A stretch of DNA of 64,000 nt from Paradevosia sp036499825 (GTDB taxonomy: Bacteria > Pseudomonadota > Alphaproteobacteria > Rhizobiales > Devosiaceae): positions 62,001-126,000 of the forward strand of contig DASYCZ010000043.1 in NCBI GenBank assembly GCA_036499825.1, given 5' to 3'. Below the pieces are notes generated by a model that worked only from the letters and a program-made list of their open reading frames with translations, had not been told where the DNA came from and did no database searches. Each line of letters starts with the position of its first letter. Within the stretch, counting starts at the first letter, position 1. This document shows, in pieces, positions 7,734 to 17,630 of this stretch. The position numbers and the translations under genes are program-made.

Positions 7734-8987
7734 TTATGCCCATTCACCCTTGCGGAACACCGGCTCGCTGTGCCCGTCGGCGTAAACGCCGTCGATGTCG
7801 ATCTTGTCGGAACCGATCATCCAGTCGATATGAACAAGGCTGGAATTGCCGCCCTGGGCGGTGATCTGTTCCTTGGTCAGATTGGCGCCATCCCGGAAAC
7901 ACTTGGTGTAGCATTGGCCCAGCGCGATGTGGCAGGCGGCATTTTCGTCGAAGAGCGTATTGTAGAAGAGCAGGCCGCTGGCCGAAATGGGCGAGGAATG
8001 GGGAACCAGCGCGACTTCGCCGAGGCGGCGTGCGCCCTCGTCGGTGTCGAGCACCTTGTTGAGCACGGCTTCGCCGCGCGTCGCCTTGGCTTCGACGATC
8101 CGGCCACCCTCGAATTTGACCTGGATGCCGTCGATCAGCGTTCCCTGATGCGATAGCGGCTTAGTGCTGGAAACGTAGCCGTCGACGCGCAGGCGGTGCG
8201 GGGTCGTGAAGACTTCCTCGGTGGGGATGTTGGCATTGCAGGTGATGCCGTTCTTGGCGGTCGAGGCGCCGCCCTGCCATTCATGACCATCGGCAAGGCC
8301 AAGGGTCAGGTCGGTGCCCGGACCGCTATAGCGCAGGGCCGAGAAGTTCTTGCCGTTGAGCCATTCGCGGCGCTTGCGCAAGGCGGCGTTGTGATCCTTC
8401 CACGCGCCGATCGGATCCTCGACGTCAACGCGTGACGCCGCGAAGATGGCGTCGGCCAGCTTCTTGACGGCCACGTCGTCGTTGTCATCGGGAAACATCT
8501 GTCGCGCCCAGGAGAGATTGGGGTAGGCCACGATGTTCCAGTTGATCTCGAAATTGACGATCTTTTCGAGCGCCGGCTTATAGGCAGTCGATAGTGCACG
8601 ATTGGCGCGGGCGACTTTGTCGGGATCCTGTTCCGACAGCAGCATCGGGTTATCGCCCGAAATGGCGAGACGTGCGGCATTGCCCGCAAAAGCCTGTGCC
8701 ATCCCCTCATAGAGCCAGCCTGCAGCTTTGTCGAAGCTCGCATCCGGAGCGCTGCGATAGCGCGCCAGTGTCAGTTCCTCATCGGAAAAGATCGGCTGCA
8801 CCACGCCGGCGCCGGCCTTGTAGGCATGCTCGGCGATGCGGCGCACCAGCGGCAGGGCGTTGACGGGCGCCGTCATCACCAGATCCTGTCCCGGCTGCAG
8901 CTGCAGGCCGACCTTCACCGCGACGTCGGCCAGACGGTCGAGCTTGACGGGGTCGATGGCGTTCGGAAGCGAAGTCGGCTGAGACAT
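7734..8987 (-). CDS. M29 family aminopeptidase
   Basis: A 417-residue protein of the thermophilic-type metalloaminopeptidase family M29 (AmpS/AmpT/PepS-like). Supporting segments: VGLQLQPGQDLVMTAPV at the N-terminus; the central ALRYSGPGTDLTLGLADGH, typical of M29; NIPTEEVFTTPHR, which contains conserved metal-ligand glutamates; and the C-terminal SSLVHIDWMIGSDKIDIDG. These enzymes cut N-terminal residues from peptides in the cytoplasm using two metal ions. It has no signal peptide. It lies downstream of a LacI-type gene on the same strand but 92 bp apart, and the two are probably functionally unrelated. Confidence 0.9.
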   Translation of the reverse strand: MSQPTSLPNAIDPVKLDRLADVAVKVGLQLQPGQDLVMTAPVNALPLVRRIAEHAYKAGAGVVQPIFSDEELTLARYRSAPDASFDKAAGWLYEGMAQAFAGNAARLAISGDNPMLLSEQDPDKVARANRALSTAYKPALEKIVNFEINWNIVAYPNLSWARQMFPDDNDDVAVKKLADAIFAASRVDVEDPIGAWKDHNAALRKRREWLNGKNFSALRYSGPGTDLTLGLADGHEWQGGASTAKNGITCNANIPTEEVFTTPHRLRVDGYVSSTKPLSHQGTLIDGIQVKFEGGRIVEAKATRGEAVLNKVLDTDEGARRLGEVALVPHSSPISASGLLFYNTLFDENAACHIALGQCYTKCFRDGANLTKEQITAQGGNSSLVHIDWMIGSDKIDIDGVYADGHSEPVFRKGEWA

Positions 8988-9079
8988 GGAAAATTCCGGG
9001 AAATGATTGCGAGGAAGGAAACCTTCCTGTCATTCAATGTGCTTCGCGGCAAAATTGCGAGCGAATTCTTGCCCCGGCG

Positions 9080-10144
9080 TCAGGCTGAGGCGGCGGAGCG
9101 CAACAGGGGGCGGGGTGGGGCGATGGAGCCCCGGCTGACCAGCGGGCACTCGATCTTCACCTTGCGGCCGCCACGCACCTTGGCCACGTCCTCGTTACGA
9201 TCGAGCAGGGCGCCAACCGCCCAGCGCGCCATCTCGTCATGCGGGAGGACGATGGTTGTGAGGGGCGGCACGGCGTAGGAGGAGAGTTCCTCGTCGTCGA
9301 AGCCCACGATGGAGACGTCTTCTGGCACGCTGAGGCCACGGCTTTTCACCGCCTCATAGGCACCCATCGCCATGCGGTCGTTGAAACAGAAGATGGCGGT
9401 CGGCGGATTGGGGAGGTCGAGCAGGCGATTGGTCAGCTCGCGGCCGCCGGGAACCGTCCAGGCGCCCGTGACGACGAGATCAGGATCGACCGCCGCGTCC
9501 CAGGTGGCCAGCGCCTGCCGGAAACCCTTCTCGCGGTCATTGGCGGCATCGAGCCAGTTCTCGCCCGCGATATGGGCGATGCGGCGATGGCCCGCCTTGA
9601 GCAGGGCTTCGGTGGCGGCCTGGCCGCCCGCGACGTCGCCCGGCACCACCGAGATATGTTGCTGTTTGGGCTCGTAACAGTTGAGCAATACGGTCGGCAC
9701 GTCCTTCAGGCGTTCCGGCACGCTGACCGGTCGGGTGATCAGGGAGGCATAAAGGACGCCGATGATGTTGTGCTTGAGCAGCATGTCGAGCGCTGCATCC
9801 TCGAGCGCCGGATCTGAACGGGTACAGAAGGTTGCAACCACCACGTCCTGCAAGGCGGCCTCGTCGCGCGCGCCCTCGATGAAGGCGGCGGCGAAGGGCG
9901 TGGTGGTGACTTCATCGATCAGGAGGCCGATGACACGCGTGCGATCCTGCGGCACGGCATGCCTCGGCCCCTTGCGATAGCCAAGGGCTTCGGCTGCCTC
10001 CAATACGCGCTGGCGCGTCGCCGCCGAAATGCGCGCATGCTCGACCCCGTTGAGCACGAGCGATACTGTCGCCTGCGACACGCCGGCGTGCTGGCCGATG
10101 TCGATCATGGTGGCGCGTTTGCTCAAGTCTGGTCTAACCCCCAA
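9080..10144 (-). CDS. LacI family transcriptional regulator (divergent from GH2 locus)
   Basis: A 354-residue LacI/GalR protein. The N-terminal helix-turn-helix reads IDIGQHAGVSQATVSLVLNG and includes the hinge helix. It is followed by a periplasmic-binding-protein-like effector domain with the typical VIGLLIDEVTTTPF, AIFCFNDRMAMGAYEA and SIVGFDDEELSSY segments. No ATG lies far enough upstream: the frame starts with TTG at 10144, and a second TTG at 10126 is possible. The gene is transcribed away from the GH2 gene across a 156-bp spacer, so it probably controls the GH2/ABC importer locus in response to a sugar. Confidence 0.9.
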   Translation of the reverse strand: MGVRPDLSKRATMIDIGQHAGVSQATVSLVLNGVEHARISAATRQRVLEAAEALGYRKGPRHAVPQDRTRVIGLLIDEVTTTPFAAAFIEGARDEAALQDVVVATFCTRSDPALEDAALDMLLKHNIIGVLYASLITRPVSVPERLKDVPTVLLNCYEPKQQHISVVPGDVAGGQAATEALLKAGHRRIAHIAGENWLDAANDREKGFRQALATWDAAVDPDLVVTGAWTVPGGRELTNRLLDLPNPPTAIFCFNDRMAMGAYEAVKSRGLSVPEDVSIVGFDDEELSSYAVPPLTTIVLPHDEMARWAVGALLDRNEDVAKVRGGRKVKIECPLVSRGSIAPPRPLLRSAASA

Positions 10145-10300
10145 AGCCTATGCCTTTGTGCCGGTTATAGAGCGGAATGCGCATCGGGCAAGCCCGCGCC
10201 CCTGCATGTGAACAGCCGGCAAAACCAAGCTTGCCAATCGGTAAGGACCTGCGTTAGCCTTGATAATAATATAACTAATAACCTTACCCAAGGGGGGATT

Positions 10301-13060
10301 ATGACGGTCCATGCGGCAGACGTGAGAGCCAGTGCGGCGCGCAGCAAGCGGGAAGAGCTGTCACTGGATGGCGTCTGGCGGTTTCGTCTGGATGGGCACG
10401 GCGATTGGCGCAACGCTACCGTCCCGCAGCCGTGGCAGGCCGAATTCGCCGATCTCCGCAACGCTTCGGGCCGCGCCACTTATGTGCGCGAATTCTCCTT
10501 GCCCGCGAACTGGGGCAATAGGGAAGTGGCCGTCTGCTTCGGCGCGGTGAACTATTTCGCCGAAGTGCTGCTCAACGGCCAGGTGCTGGGCACGCATGAG
10601 GGGGGCTACCTGCCGTTCGAATTCGTCCTGCCGCGGGAACTGCTCAAAGGCGAGAACACACTGGAAGTGCGGGCGACGCTGCCGACGGGCGATGCGGCGA
10701 CGTATCCTGACCACCCATTCGGCGAAATCCCGCATGGCAAGCAAAGCTGGTATGGCCCGCTCGGCGGCATCTGGCAATCCGTAAAGCTGGAAGTCCGCGA
10801 TCCGCGGCATATCCGGCATGTGGCGATCCGGAGCAGCGTCGATGGCGCCGTCGAGATTGCCATCGAAATGGCCGGCGACGGGCAGGCCGCAGCGACGGTC
10901 TATGATGCTGGCAATGCCGTAGTGGCAAACGGAGCCATCAGCGGCGGAACGGCGCGACTGATGGTCGATCAGCCGGCGCTGTGGTCGCCCGAACATCCCA
11001 ATCTCTATACTGTCGAGATCGCATTGCAGGCGGGCGGCGCGGTGGTCGATACGCTGCGGGAAAGCTTCGGGTTCCGAAGCATCGAGAGCCGCGATGGTAA
11101 GTTCTATCTCAATGGCAAACCGCTCTATCTGCGCGGGGCGCTGGACCAGGACTATTATCCGGAAGGCATCTGCACGCCGCCCTCGCTGGAATTCCTTGAG
11201 GACCAGGCGCGCAAGGCCAAGGCGCTGGGCCTCAACCTGCTGCGCTGCCACATCAAGGTGCCTGACCCGCGCTACCATGAGGTCGCCGACCGGCTGGGCC
11301 TGCTGATCTGGACCGAGATCCCGAACGTCCAGAGCTTCACCGGCAAATCGGCGCAGCGGCTGCGCGACACCATGAGCGGCATTCTTCGCCGCGACGGCAA
11401 TCATCCCTCGATCATCGCCTGGACCATCATCAACGAAGACTGGGGCACCCGGCTGGTCGAGAACGAAGATCACCGAGGCTGGCTGAAGCAGACCTATGAC
11501 TGGCTGAAGGGGGAGGACCCGACGCGGCTGGTGGTCGACAATTCCCCATGCTTTCCCAACTTCCATATGAAGACGGACATCAACGACTACCATTATTACC
11601 GCTCGGTGCCGGAACGGCGCGGCGAGTGGGACGACCTGACCCAGCAATTTGCTGCCGGCGCCGACTGGACCTTCTCCAGCCTGGGCGACGCCGAGCGGCG
11701 CGGTGACGAGCCGCTGGTCGTGTCGGAATTCGGCGTTTGGGGCCTGCCCAGGCCGCAACAGGTGCGGACGGCCGAGGGCAGGGAACCGTTCTGGATGGAA
11801 ACCGGCTCCGGCTGGGGCGATGGCGCCGCCTATCCGCACGGTATCGAGACGCGCTTTGCGACCTATCACCTCGATACGGTTTTCAAGTCCTTCGATGCCT
11901 TCATCGAGAACGTGCAGTGGTACCAGTTCGCCAATCTCAAATATGAGATCGAGGCGATGCGGGCCTATCCCTCGATCCAGGGTTATGTGATCACCGAGTT
12001 CACCGACGTGCATTGGGAAGCCAACGGGCTGCTGGACATCAACCGCAATCCACGCGCCTTCCATGACCGCTTCCATGAGGTCAACGCCGATATCGTCATT
12101 GTGCCGCGCGTCGACCGCTATGCCGGCTGGGCCGGTGAGACCTTGACGGTCGATCTCGGCATCGCCACAGGCGGGCATTCTATCCCGGCTGGCGCGACGC
12201 TTTCCTGGAGTGGGCCGATCAGCGGCAGCGCCAAGGTCCCGGCGACCCAAGCATTGGCGCTGGCCGACCTCGGCAAGATCGAACTTCGGCTGCCCAAATT
12301 GGCCAAGGCTGAACGCATTTCGGTCCGCTTCAGGCTGGAAGCCGGCGGCAAGGTGCTGTCTGAAAACACACTGGAGCTGTCGGTCTATCCTGAACGCCAG
12401 ACCACGAGTCTGCCAAGCATATCAGCGGAGGACACGAGGCTCGCCGGCCATCTGGCAGCGCTCGGCTATAAGGTCGACACCCCCGCCAGGGCCGATCTGC
12501 GCATCGTCAATGCGCTCGCTGCCGCCGACATCGAGGCGATGCGGGCGGGAGCGCGCTATCTGGTGCTGGCCGATGGCAGCGCCAAGACTCACCGTAACCT
12601 GCGCACCGACATCCCCGAAGGCGAGGCGCCTTATCGCAAGATGATCGTCGATTCCCACAACCTGCCGGTCGGCATCGACCAGCAGTTGCCGGGCATCGGG
12701 CTGGTGACGCGCGATGGCACCATGTGGCGGGGCGACTGGATCGCCAACTTCTCCTGGATCAAACGGGAAGGGGCCTTTGCGGCGCTGCCCGGCGGTCCAT
12801 TACTCGATCCGTCCTTCGATCGCGTCGTGCCGCACCACGTCATGACCGGCTTCCGCTCCTGGGAATATGAAGGATTGGTGCATGGCGGCGTGGTCATCGG
12901 CTGGATTCAGAAACCGGCAGTCACCATCGCCGAACGCCGCGTCGGCAAAGGTAGCCTCGTAGCCACCACCTTCCGTCTGACGGGCGATACACCCGGCTTC
13001 GATCCGGTAGCGACGGCGTTGCTTGACGCCATGATCACAACGGCAATCAAGGGCAGGTAG
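10301..13060 (+). CDS. Glycoside hydrolase family 2 protein (intracellular)
   Basis: A 919-residue GH2 enzyme. Domain order: jelly-roll sugar-binding domain (about 1-200), immunoglobulin-like domain (200-300), TIM barrel (300-600), then a ~300-residue C-terminal region of beta-rich and other domains. The acid/base glutamate is Glu379 in WTIINEDWG; the usual NEP is NED here. The nucleophile is Glu476 in VVSEFGVWG. Family members are beta-galactosidases, beta-glucuronidases and beta-mannosidases; the substrate cannot be settled by eye. There is no signal peptide, so it acts on imported oligosaccharides. The start at 10301 follows AGGGGGG; the open frame upstream to 9959 overlaps the lacI gene and is not used. 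An ABC importer follows 167 bp downstream. Confidence 0.88.
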   Translation: MTVHAADVRASAARSKREELSLDGVWRFRLDGHGDWRNATVPQPWQAEFADLRNASGRATYVREFSLPANWGNREVAVCFGAVNYFAEVLLNGQVLGTHEGGYLPFEFVLPRELLKGENTLEVRATLPTGDAATYPDHPFGEIPHGKQSWYGPLGGIWQSVKLEVRDPRHIRHVAIRSSVDGAVEIAIEMAGDGQAAATVYDAGNAVVANGAISGGTARLMVDQPALWSPEHPNLYTVEIALQAGGAVVDTLRESFGFRSIESRDGKFYLNGKPLYLRGALDQDYYPEGICTPPSLEFLEDQARKAKALGLNLLRCHIKVPDPRYHEVADRLGLLIWTEIPNVQSFTGKSAQRLRDTMSGILRRDGNHPSIIAWTIINEDWGTRLVENEDHRGWLKQTYDWLKGEDPTRLVVDNSPCFPNFHMKTDINDYHYYRSVPERRGEWDDLTQQFAAGADWTFSSLGDAERRGDEPLVVSEFGVWGLPRPQQVRTAEGREPFWMETGSGWGDGAAYPHGIETRFATYHLDTVFKSFDAFIENVQWYQFANLKYEIEAMRAYPSIQGYVITEFTDVHWEANGLLDINRNPRAFHDRFHEVNADIVIVPRVDRYAGWAGETLTVDLGIATGGHSIPAGATLSWSGPISGSAKVPATQALALADLGKIELRLPKLAKAERISVRFRLEAGGKVLSENTLELSVYPERQTTSLPSISAEDTRLAGHLAALGYKVDTPARADLRIVNALAAADIEAMRAGARYLVLADGSAKTHRNLRTDIPEGEAPYRKMIVDSHNLPVGIDQQLPGIGLVTRDGTMWRGDWIANFSWIKREGAFAALPGGPLLDPSFDRVVPHHVMTGFRSWEYEGLVHGGVVIGWIQKPAVTIAERRVGKGSLVATTFRLTGDTPGFDPVATALLDAMITTAIKGR

Positions 13061-13101
13061 TCGCTAAGTATCTGCGGTTCGGGTATATATCGACAATCGC
13101 G

Positions 13102-13129
13102 TTGACAGATGCGAGACGCAAGCTAGGGT
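13102..13129 (+). promoter_or_regulatory. Candidate sigma-70 promoter of the ABC importer
   Basis: TTGACA at 13102-13107 is followed after 16 bp by TAGGGT (13124-13129). The -35 matches the consensus; the -10 is weak. It lies in the 167-bp spacer between the GH2 gene and the ATPase gene. A hairpin with arms CCGGCA (13170-13175) and TGCCGG (13180-13185) follows in the leader. Confidence 0.35.
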
Positions 13130-13227
13130 GAAGATAAGCCGCAAAGGCATTGAGGAGACCGTCGCTGCACCGGCATCGCTGCCGGGGCTCGTGACCACGA
13201 ACGGGGCGCAAGCCCGGGAGGACGACC

Positions 13228-14313
<1,086 letters not shown>

Positions 14314-14410
14314 GGCGCCGCAGTTTTCACAATGAGGGAGACCTTGCTTTGTGCACGCAGGCACGGCGGTTGGCAGGAGTGGCAGTTATATCGATGTAAT
14401 ACCCGGATCG

Positions 14411-14432
14411 TCTCGCAACGCTCCATGCGAGA
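14411..14432 (+). other. Small hairpin in the ATPase to binding-protein spacer
   Basis: TCTCGCA (14411-14417) and TGCGAGA (14426-14432) can pair around an 8-nt loop in the 198-bp spacer. It has no U-tract, so it is more likely an mRNA stability or processing element than a terminator. Confidence 0.3.
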
Positions 14433-14511
14433 GAAACCGTGGGGAGGACCAGACGTCCTTGGAACCGGCCGTAACGGCAAATGGAGCGGGAAACCGAATG
14501 GGAGGAAAAAC

Positions 14512-15780
14512 GTGAAGAGTTTGCTGAAACTGGCGCTGGTAACGACGGCCCTGATGTCCGTTGCATCCGTGCAGGCCAAAGACACCATCGTGTGGTGGGA
14601 CTTCCTCGGCGGCGGCGACGGCGTCCGCATGAAGGCGATGATCGACGAGTTCAACAAGCAAAGCCAGGATCTCGAAATCCAGGCAACGACTCTCGAATGG
14701 GGAACGCCGTTCTACACCAAGGTCCAGACTTCGACGGCCGTGGGAGAAGGCCCCGATATCATGACCTATCATGAATCGCGCATTCCGCTCGGCGTCTCGA
14801 CCGGCTCGCTCAGCGAGATCACGCCTGACGAGCTGAAGGCCGCCGGCCTTTCCGGCGATAACTATGCGCCCGCCAACTGGCAGGCGGCGCAGGTCGACGG
14901 CAAGCAATATGCCGTGCCGCTCGATATCCATTCCATCATTCTCTACTACAACAAGGACATGCTGAAGGCCGCGGGCCTGCTGGGCGACGACGGCAGGCCC
15001 AAGGGCATTGACGGTATCGCGAACTTTGACGCGGCGCTCGCCAAGCTCACCGCCAATGGCGTTTACGGGCTGTCGACCGGCACCGCCGACGGCGCGACCG
15101 TTTGGCGTATCTTCTACACCCTGCTCAGCCAGGATGACGGCAAGTTCTACGCCGATGGCAAGTTCCTCGACGGCGACAGCCAGCAAAAGGCGGCCGACGT
15201 CATGACCGAAATGGCCAAGTGGGTCTCGAGCGGCTGGACGCCGAAGAGCACCGAATATCCCGCATCGATCGCGCTGTTTACTTCCGGCAAGGCCGCCTTC
15301 CACATCAACGGCGTGTGGGAAGTGCCCACCATGGTGGACCTCGCGGCCAAGAACCAGCTCTTCGACTGGGGCGCCATCCAGATTCCGGTGCTCTACGGCC
15401 ATGCGGCGACCTGGGCGGATTCGCACTCCTTCGCCATTCCCAATCGCGTAGGCAACGAAGTGCCCGCCGCCAAGCGGGCTGAGGTGCTGCAGGTGGTCAA
15501 GTGGTTCAACGAGCATTCGCAGGAATGGGCAGGCGGCGGTCACCTGCCGGCGTTCACGCCGGTGCGTGAGAGCGAGGCCTTCAAGACGCTGAAGCCGAAT
15601 TCCGACTATGCCTCGCTTGCCGACAGCGCCGTGTTCGACCCCGTGTCGACCCTGGCCGGCGTGGCGTCGCCCGTTTACGACGCCGCCGGCAATTACATCC
15701 TCCCCGCCATGAACGGCGAGATGGACCCGGCCGACGCCGCCCAGCAGATGAAGGACGATCTCCAGGGGCAGGTTGAATAA
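14512..15780 (+). CDS. Extracellular sugar-binding protein of ABC importer
   Basis: A 422-residue type 1 solute-binding protein. A cleavable signal peptide covers about residues 1-22 (VKSLLKLALVTTALMSV, cut after VQA). The mature part shows the family pattern: MKAMIDEFNKQ, then YYNKDMLKAAGL, then the conserved ITPDEL/NWQAAQVDGKQYAVPLD region, and AFHINGVWEVP near the C-terminal lobe. It captures an oligosaccharide in the periplasm for the two downstream permeases. The GTG start is set by GGGAGG at about 14500, ten bases ahead; the open frame back to 14332 lacks any such site and would hide the signal peptide. Confidence 0.93.
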   Translation: MKSLLKLALVTTALMSVASVQAKDTIVWWDFLGGGDGVRMKAMIDEFNKQSQDLEIQATTLEWGTPFYTKVQTSTAVGEGPDIMTYHESRIPLGVSTGSLSEITPDELKAAGLSGDNYAPANWQAAQVDGKQYAVPLDIHSIILYYNKDMLKAAGLLGDDGRPKGIDGIANFDAALAKLTANGVYGLSTGTADGATVWRIFYTLLSQDDGKFYADGKFLDGDSQQKAADVMTEMAKWVSSGWTPKSTEYPASIALFTSGKAAFHINGVWEVPTMVDLAAKNQLFDWGAIQIPVLYGHAATWADSHSFAIPNRVGNEVPAAKRAEVLQVVKWFNEHSQEWAGGGHLPAFTPVRESEAFKTLKPNSDYASLADSAVFDPVSTLAGVASPVYDAAGNYILPAMNGEMDPADAAQQMKDDLQGQVE

Positions 15781-15849
15781 GCGTTAGCATGAATGGCCGG
15801 CCGGTGCCCTGCATCGGCCGGTCTTTCGACGGGAGGGGAGGCCAGTCGC

Positions 15850-16731
15850 ATGATCAAGAACAGACGCGCCGAAATTACTGCCGCGTTCATCCTCATAGCG
15901 CCGTTCACGGTGATCTATCTGGTGCTGTTCATCTATCCCACCTACCAGATGGTGGCGATGAGCTTCACCAACGCACCGCTGATCGGCGCCGGAAAATGGG
16001 TCGGCATCGACAACTATGTGCGGATGTTGTTCACCGACAAGCTGTTCAGGACAGCGGTCGCCAACACATTCTATTTCGTGTTGCTCACCGTCATTCCCAA
16101 TACGCTGATAGGGCTCGCCATCGCCATGATGGTCAACCGGCTTAAGGGATGGCAGCAGTCGCTCATCCTGGCGCTGTTCTTCCTGCCCTATATTCTGCCG
16201 GTATCGGTGGTCTATCGTCTCTGGAACTGGATGTTCGACGTTCAGTTCGGCGTCATGCAGTATCCGATCGCGCTGTTCTTCGGTGAACGCATCCCGGTGT
16301 TCCGCGACACAGCGCTGTTCCTGCCGGCAGTCGCTTTCGTCACCATCTGGTGGACCTGCGGCTTCAATATCCTGCTGTTCCTTGCCGGCCTGCGCTCGAT
16401 TTCATCGGAAATCTACGAGGCGGCCGCGCTCGATAGTGCCGGGCGGTGGACCCAGTTTCGCCGTATCACCTGGCCGCTGATCTGGCCCGTAACGGCGCTG
16501 GTGCTGACCATCCAGCTGATCCTGCAGTTGAAGATCTTCGACCAGGTCTACCTGTTTGCAACCGGTGGCCGCGCCGACCCAACCATGGTCATGGTGCAGT
16601 ACATCTTCAAACAGGCGTTCCAGTCCAACAAGGGGGGCTATGGGGCCACGGTCGCCGTGGCGCTGTTCGTGATCGTCATCGCCTTTTCCATCCTGCAGTA
16701 CACATTCCTCCGGGCGCGAGGTGAGAAATGA
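15850..16731 (+). CDS. ABC sugar importer permease, MalF/UgpA type
   Basis: A 293-residue inner-membrane protein with six predicted helices. It begins with the N-terminal helix AAFILIAPFTVIYLVLF typical of the MalF/UgpA branch. The EAA loop that contacts the ATPase reads IYEAAALDSAGRWTQFRRITWP. The ATG at 15850 has GGGAGGGGAGG upstream. It overlaps the next permease by ATGA, so the pair are translationally coupled. It forms the translocation path with the product at 16728. Confidence 0.94.
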   Translation: MIKNRRAEITAAFILIAPFTVIYLVLFIYPTYQMVAMSFTNAPLIGAGKWVGIDNYVRMLFTDKLFRTAVANTFYFVLLTVIPNTLIGLAIAMMVNRLKGWQQSLILALFFLPYILPVSVVYRLWNWMFDVQFGVMQYPIALFFGERIPVFRDTALFLPAVAFVTIWWTCGFNILLFLAGLRSISSEIYEAAALDSAGRWTQFRRITWPLIWPVTALVLTIQLILQLKIFDQVYLFATGGRADPTMVMVQYIFKQAFQSNKGGYGATVAVALFVIVIAFSILQYTFLRARGEK

Positions 16732-17615
16732 GCACTTTGGCCGATAATACCGCCGCCACTGCCGTCACGCCGCAGCGGCTTCGCACCCTCAAGGCACTCG
16801 ATACCGGCGGGCTGATACTGTCGATCGTTACTGTGATCTGCGCCGTGCTCTGGGCCTTCCCGCTTTATTGGGGCATCGTTACGACGTTGAAGCCCGAGTT
16901 CGAGGTGGTGGCGCCCGGTTTCGCGCCGCTCCCTCGCACCTGGACCCTCGACGCCTATATCCACATCATCACCAACACCAATCTGGGGCTCTGGTACCTC
17001 AATTCGCTGGTGACCTCGGCGGCGGTGACCGTCATCGTGGTGCTGATGGGGGCGCTGGCCGGCTATGCCATCAGCCAGCTGAATTTCCCCGGCCGCCGCA
17101 TTCTCTGGTACGTCATCCTGGCCAGTTTCATGGTGCCCATCCAGGCATTGATCGTGAACCACTACGTGTTGATGAGCCAGTTCAAGCTCATCAACACCTG
17201 GCTCGGCATCATCCTGCCGCAACTGATCGTGCCGGTCGTGGTCATCGTCTACAAACAGTTCTTCGACAGCGTGCCCAAGGAGTTCCGCGAGGCGGCGGTG
17301 ATGGATTCTGCCAGCGATCTGCGAATTCTGTTCAAGCTCTACCTGCCGATGAACTGGGGCGTGACCACCGCTCTCGCCATCATTACCTTCATCGGGGCCT
17401 GGAACGCCTTCCTGTGGCCGTTCCTGGTATCGACGGAGGAGCGGTTGATGAACGTGACTGTCGGCATCACCCAGGTGCATGACTCGTTCGGCGTGCAATA
17501 TGCCCGTGAGCTGGCGGCGGCGGTGCTGGCAGGGCTGCCCGTGGCGCTGGTCTACCTGATCTTCCAGCGCCGGGTGACGCAGGCAATCATGCTGTCTTCG
17601 GGGATCAAGGGATAG
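16728..17615 (+). CDS. ABC sugar importer permease, MalG/UgpE type
   Basis: A 295-residue inner-membrane protein with six helices and an EAA loop EFREAAVMDSASDLRILFKLYLP. The C-terminus, RRVTQAIMLSSGIKG, is the usual end of MalG-type subunits. The start overlaps the previous stop (ATGA). It is the last gene of the importer operon, and its stop codon lies within a palindrome shared with the convergent macB gene. Confidence 0.94.
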   Translation: MSTLADNTAATAVTPQRLRTLKALDTGGLILSIVTVICAVLWAFPLYWGIVTTLKPEFEVVAPGFAPLPRTWTLDAYIHIITNTNLGLWYLNSLVTSAAVTVIVVLMGALAGYAISQLNFPGRRILWYVILASFMVPIQALIVNHYVLMSQFKLINTWLGIILPQLIVPVVVIVYKQFFDSVPKEFREAAVMDSASDLRILFKLYLPMNWGVTTALAIITFIGAWNAFLWPFLVSTEERLMNVTVGITQVHDSFGVQYARELAAAVLAGLPVALVYLIFQRRVTQAIMLSSGIKG

Positions 17616-17630
17616 GAGCTTTGGCTCCTA
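17613..17630. terminator. Palindrome spanning both convergent stop codons
   Basis: TAGGAGC (17613-17619) and GCTCCTA (17624-17630) are perfect 7-bp arms around TTTG. The outer TAG of each strand is the stop codon of the permease and of macB. It is probably a compact bidirectional 3' end; it has no U-tract, so termination strength is uncertain. Confidence 0.45.

Noticed and set aside
9959..10300. N-terminal extension of the GH2 frame back to 9959
   Set aside because: It overlaps the lacI gene, and a strong AGGGGGG site places the start at 10301.
10361..12250. Minus-strand open frame of 629 codons opposite the GH2 gene
   Set aside because: The plus-strand GH2 catalytic residues are intact and the antisense product has no recognisable domain.
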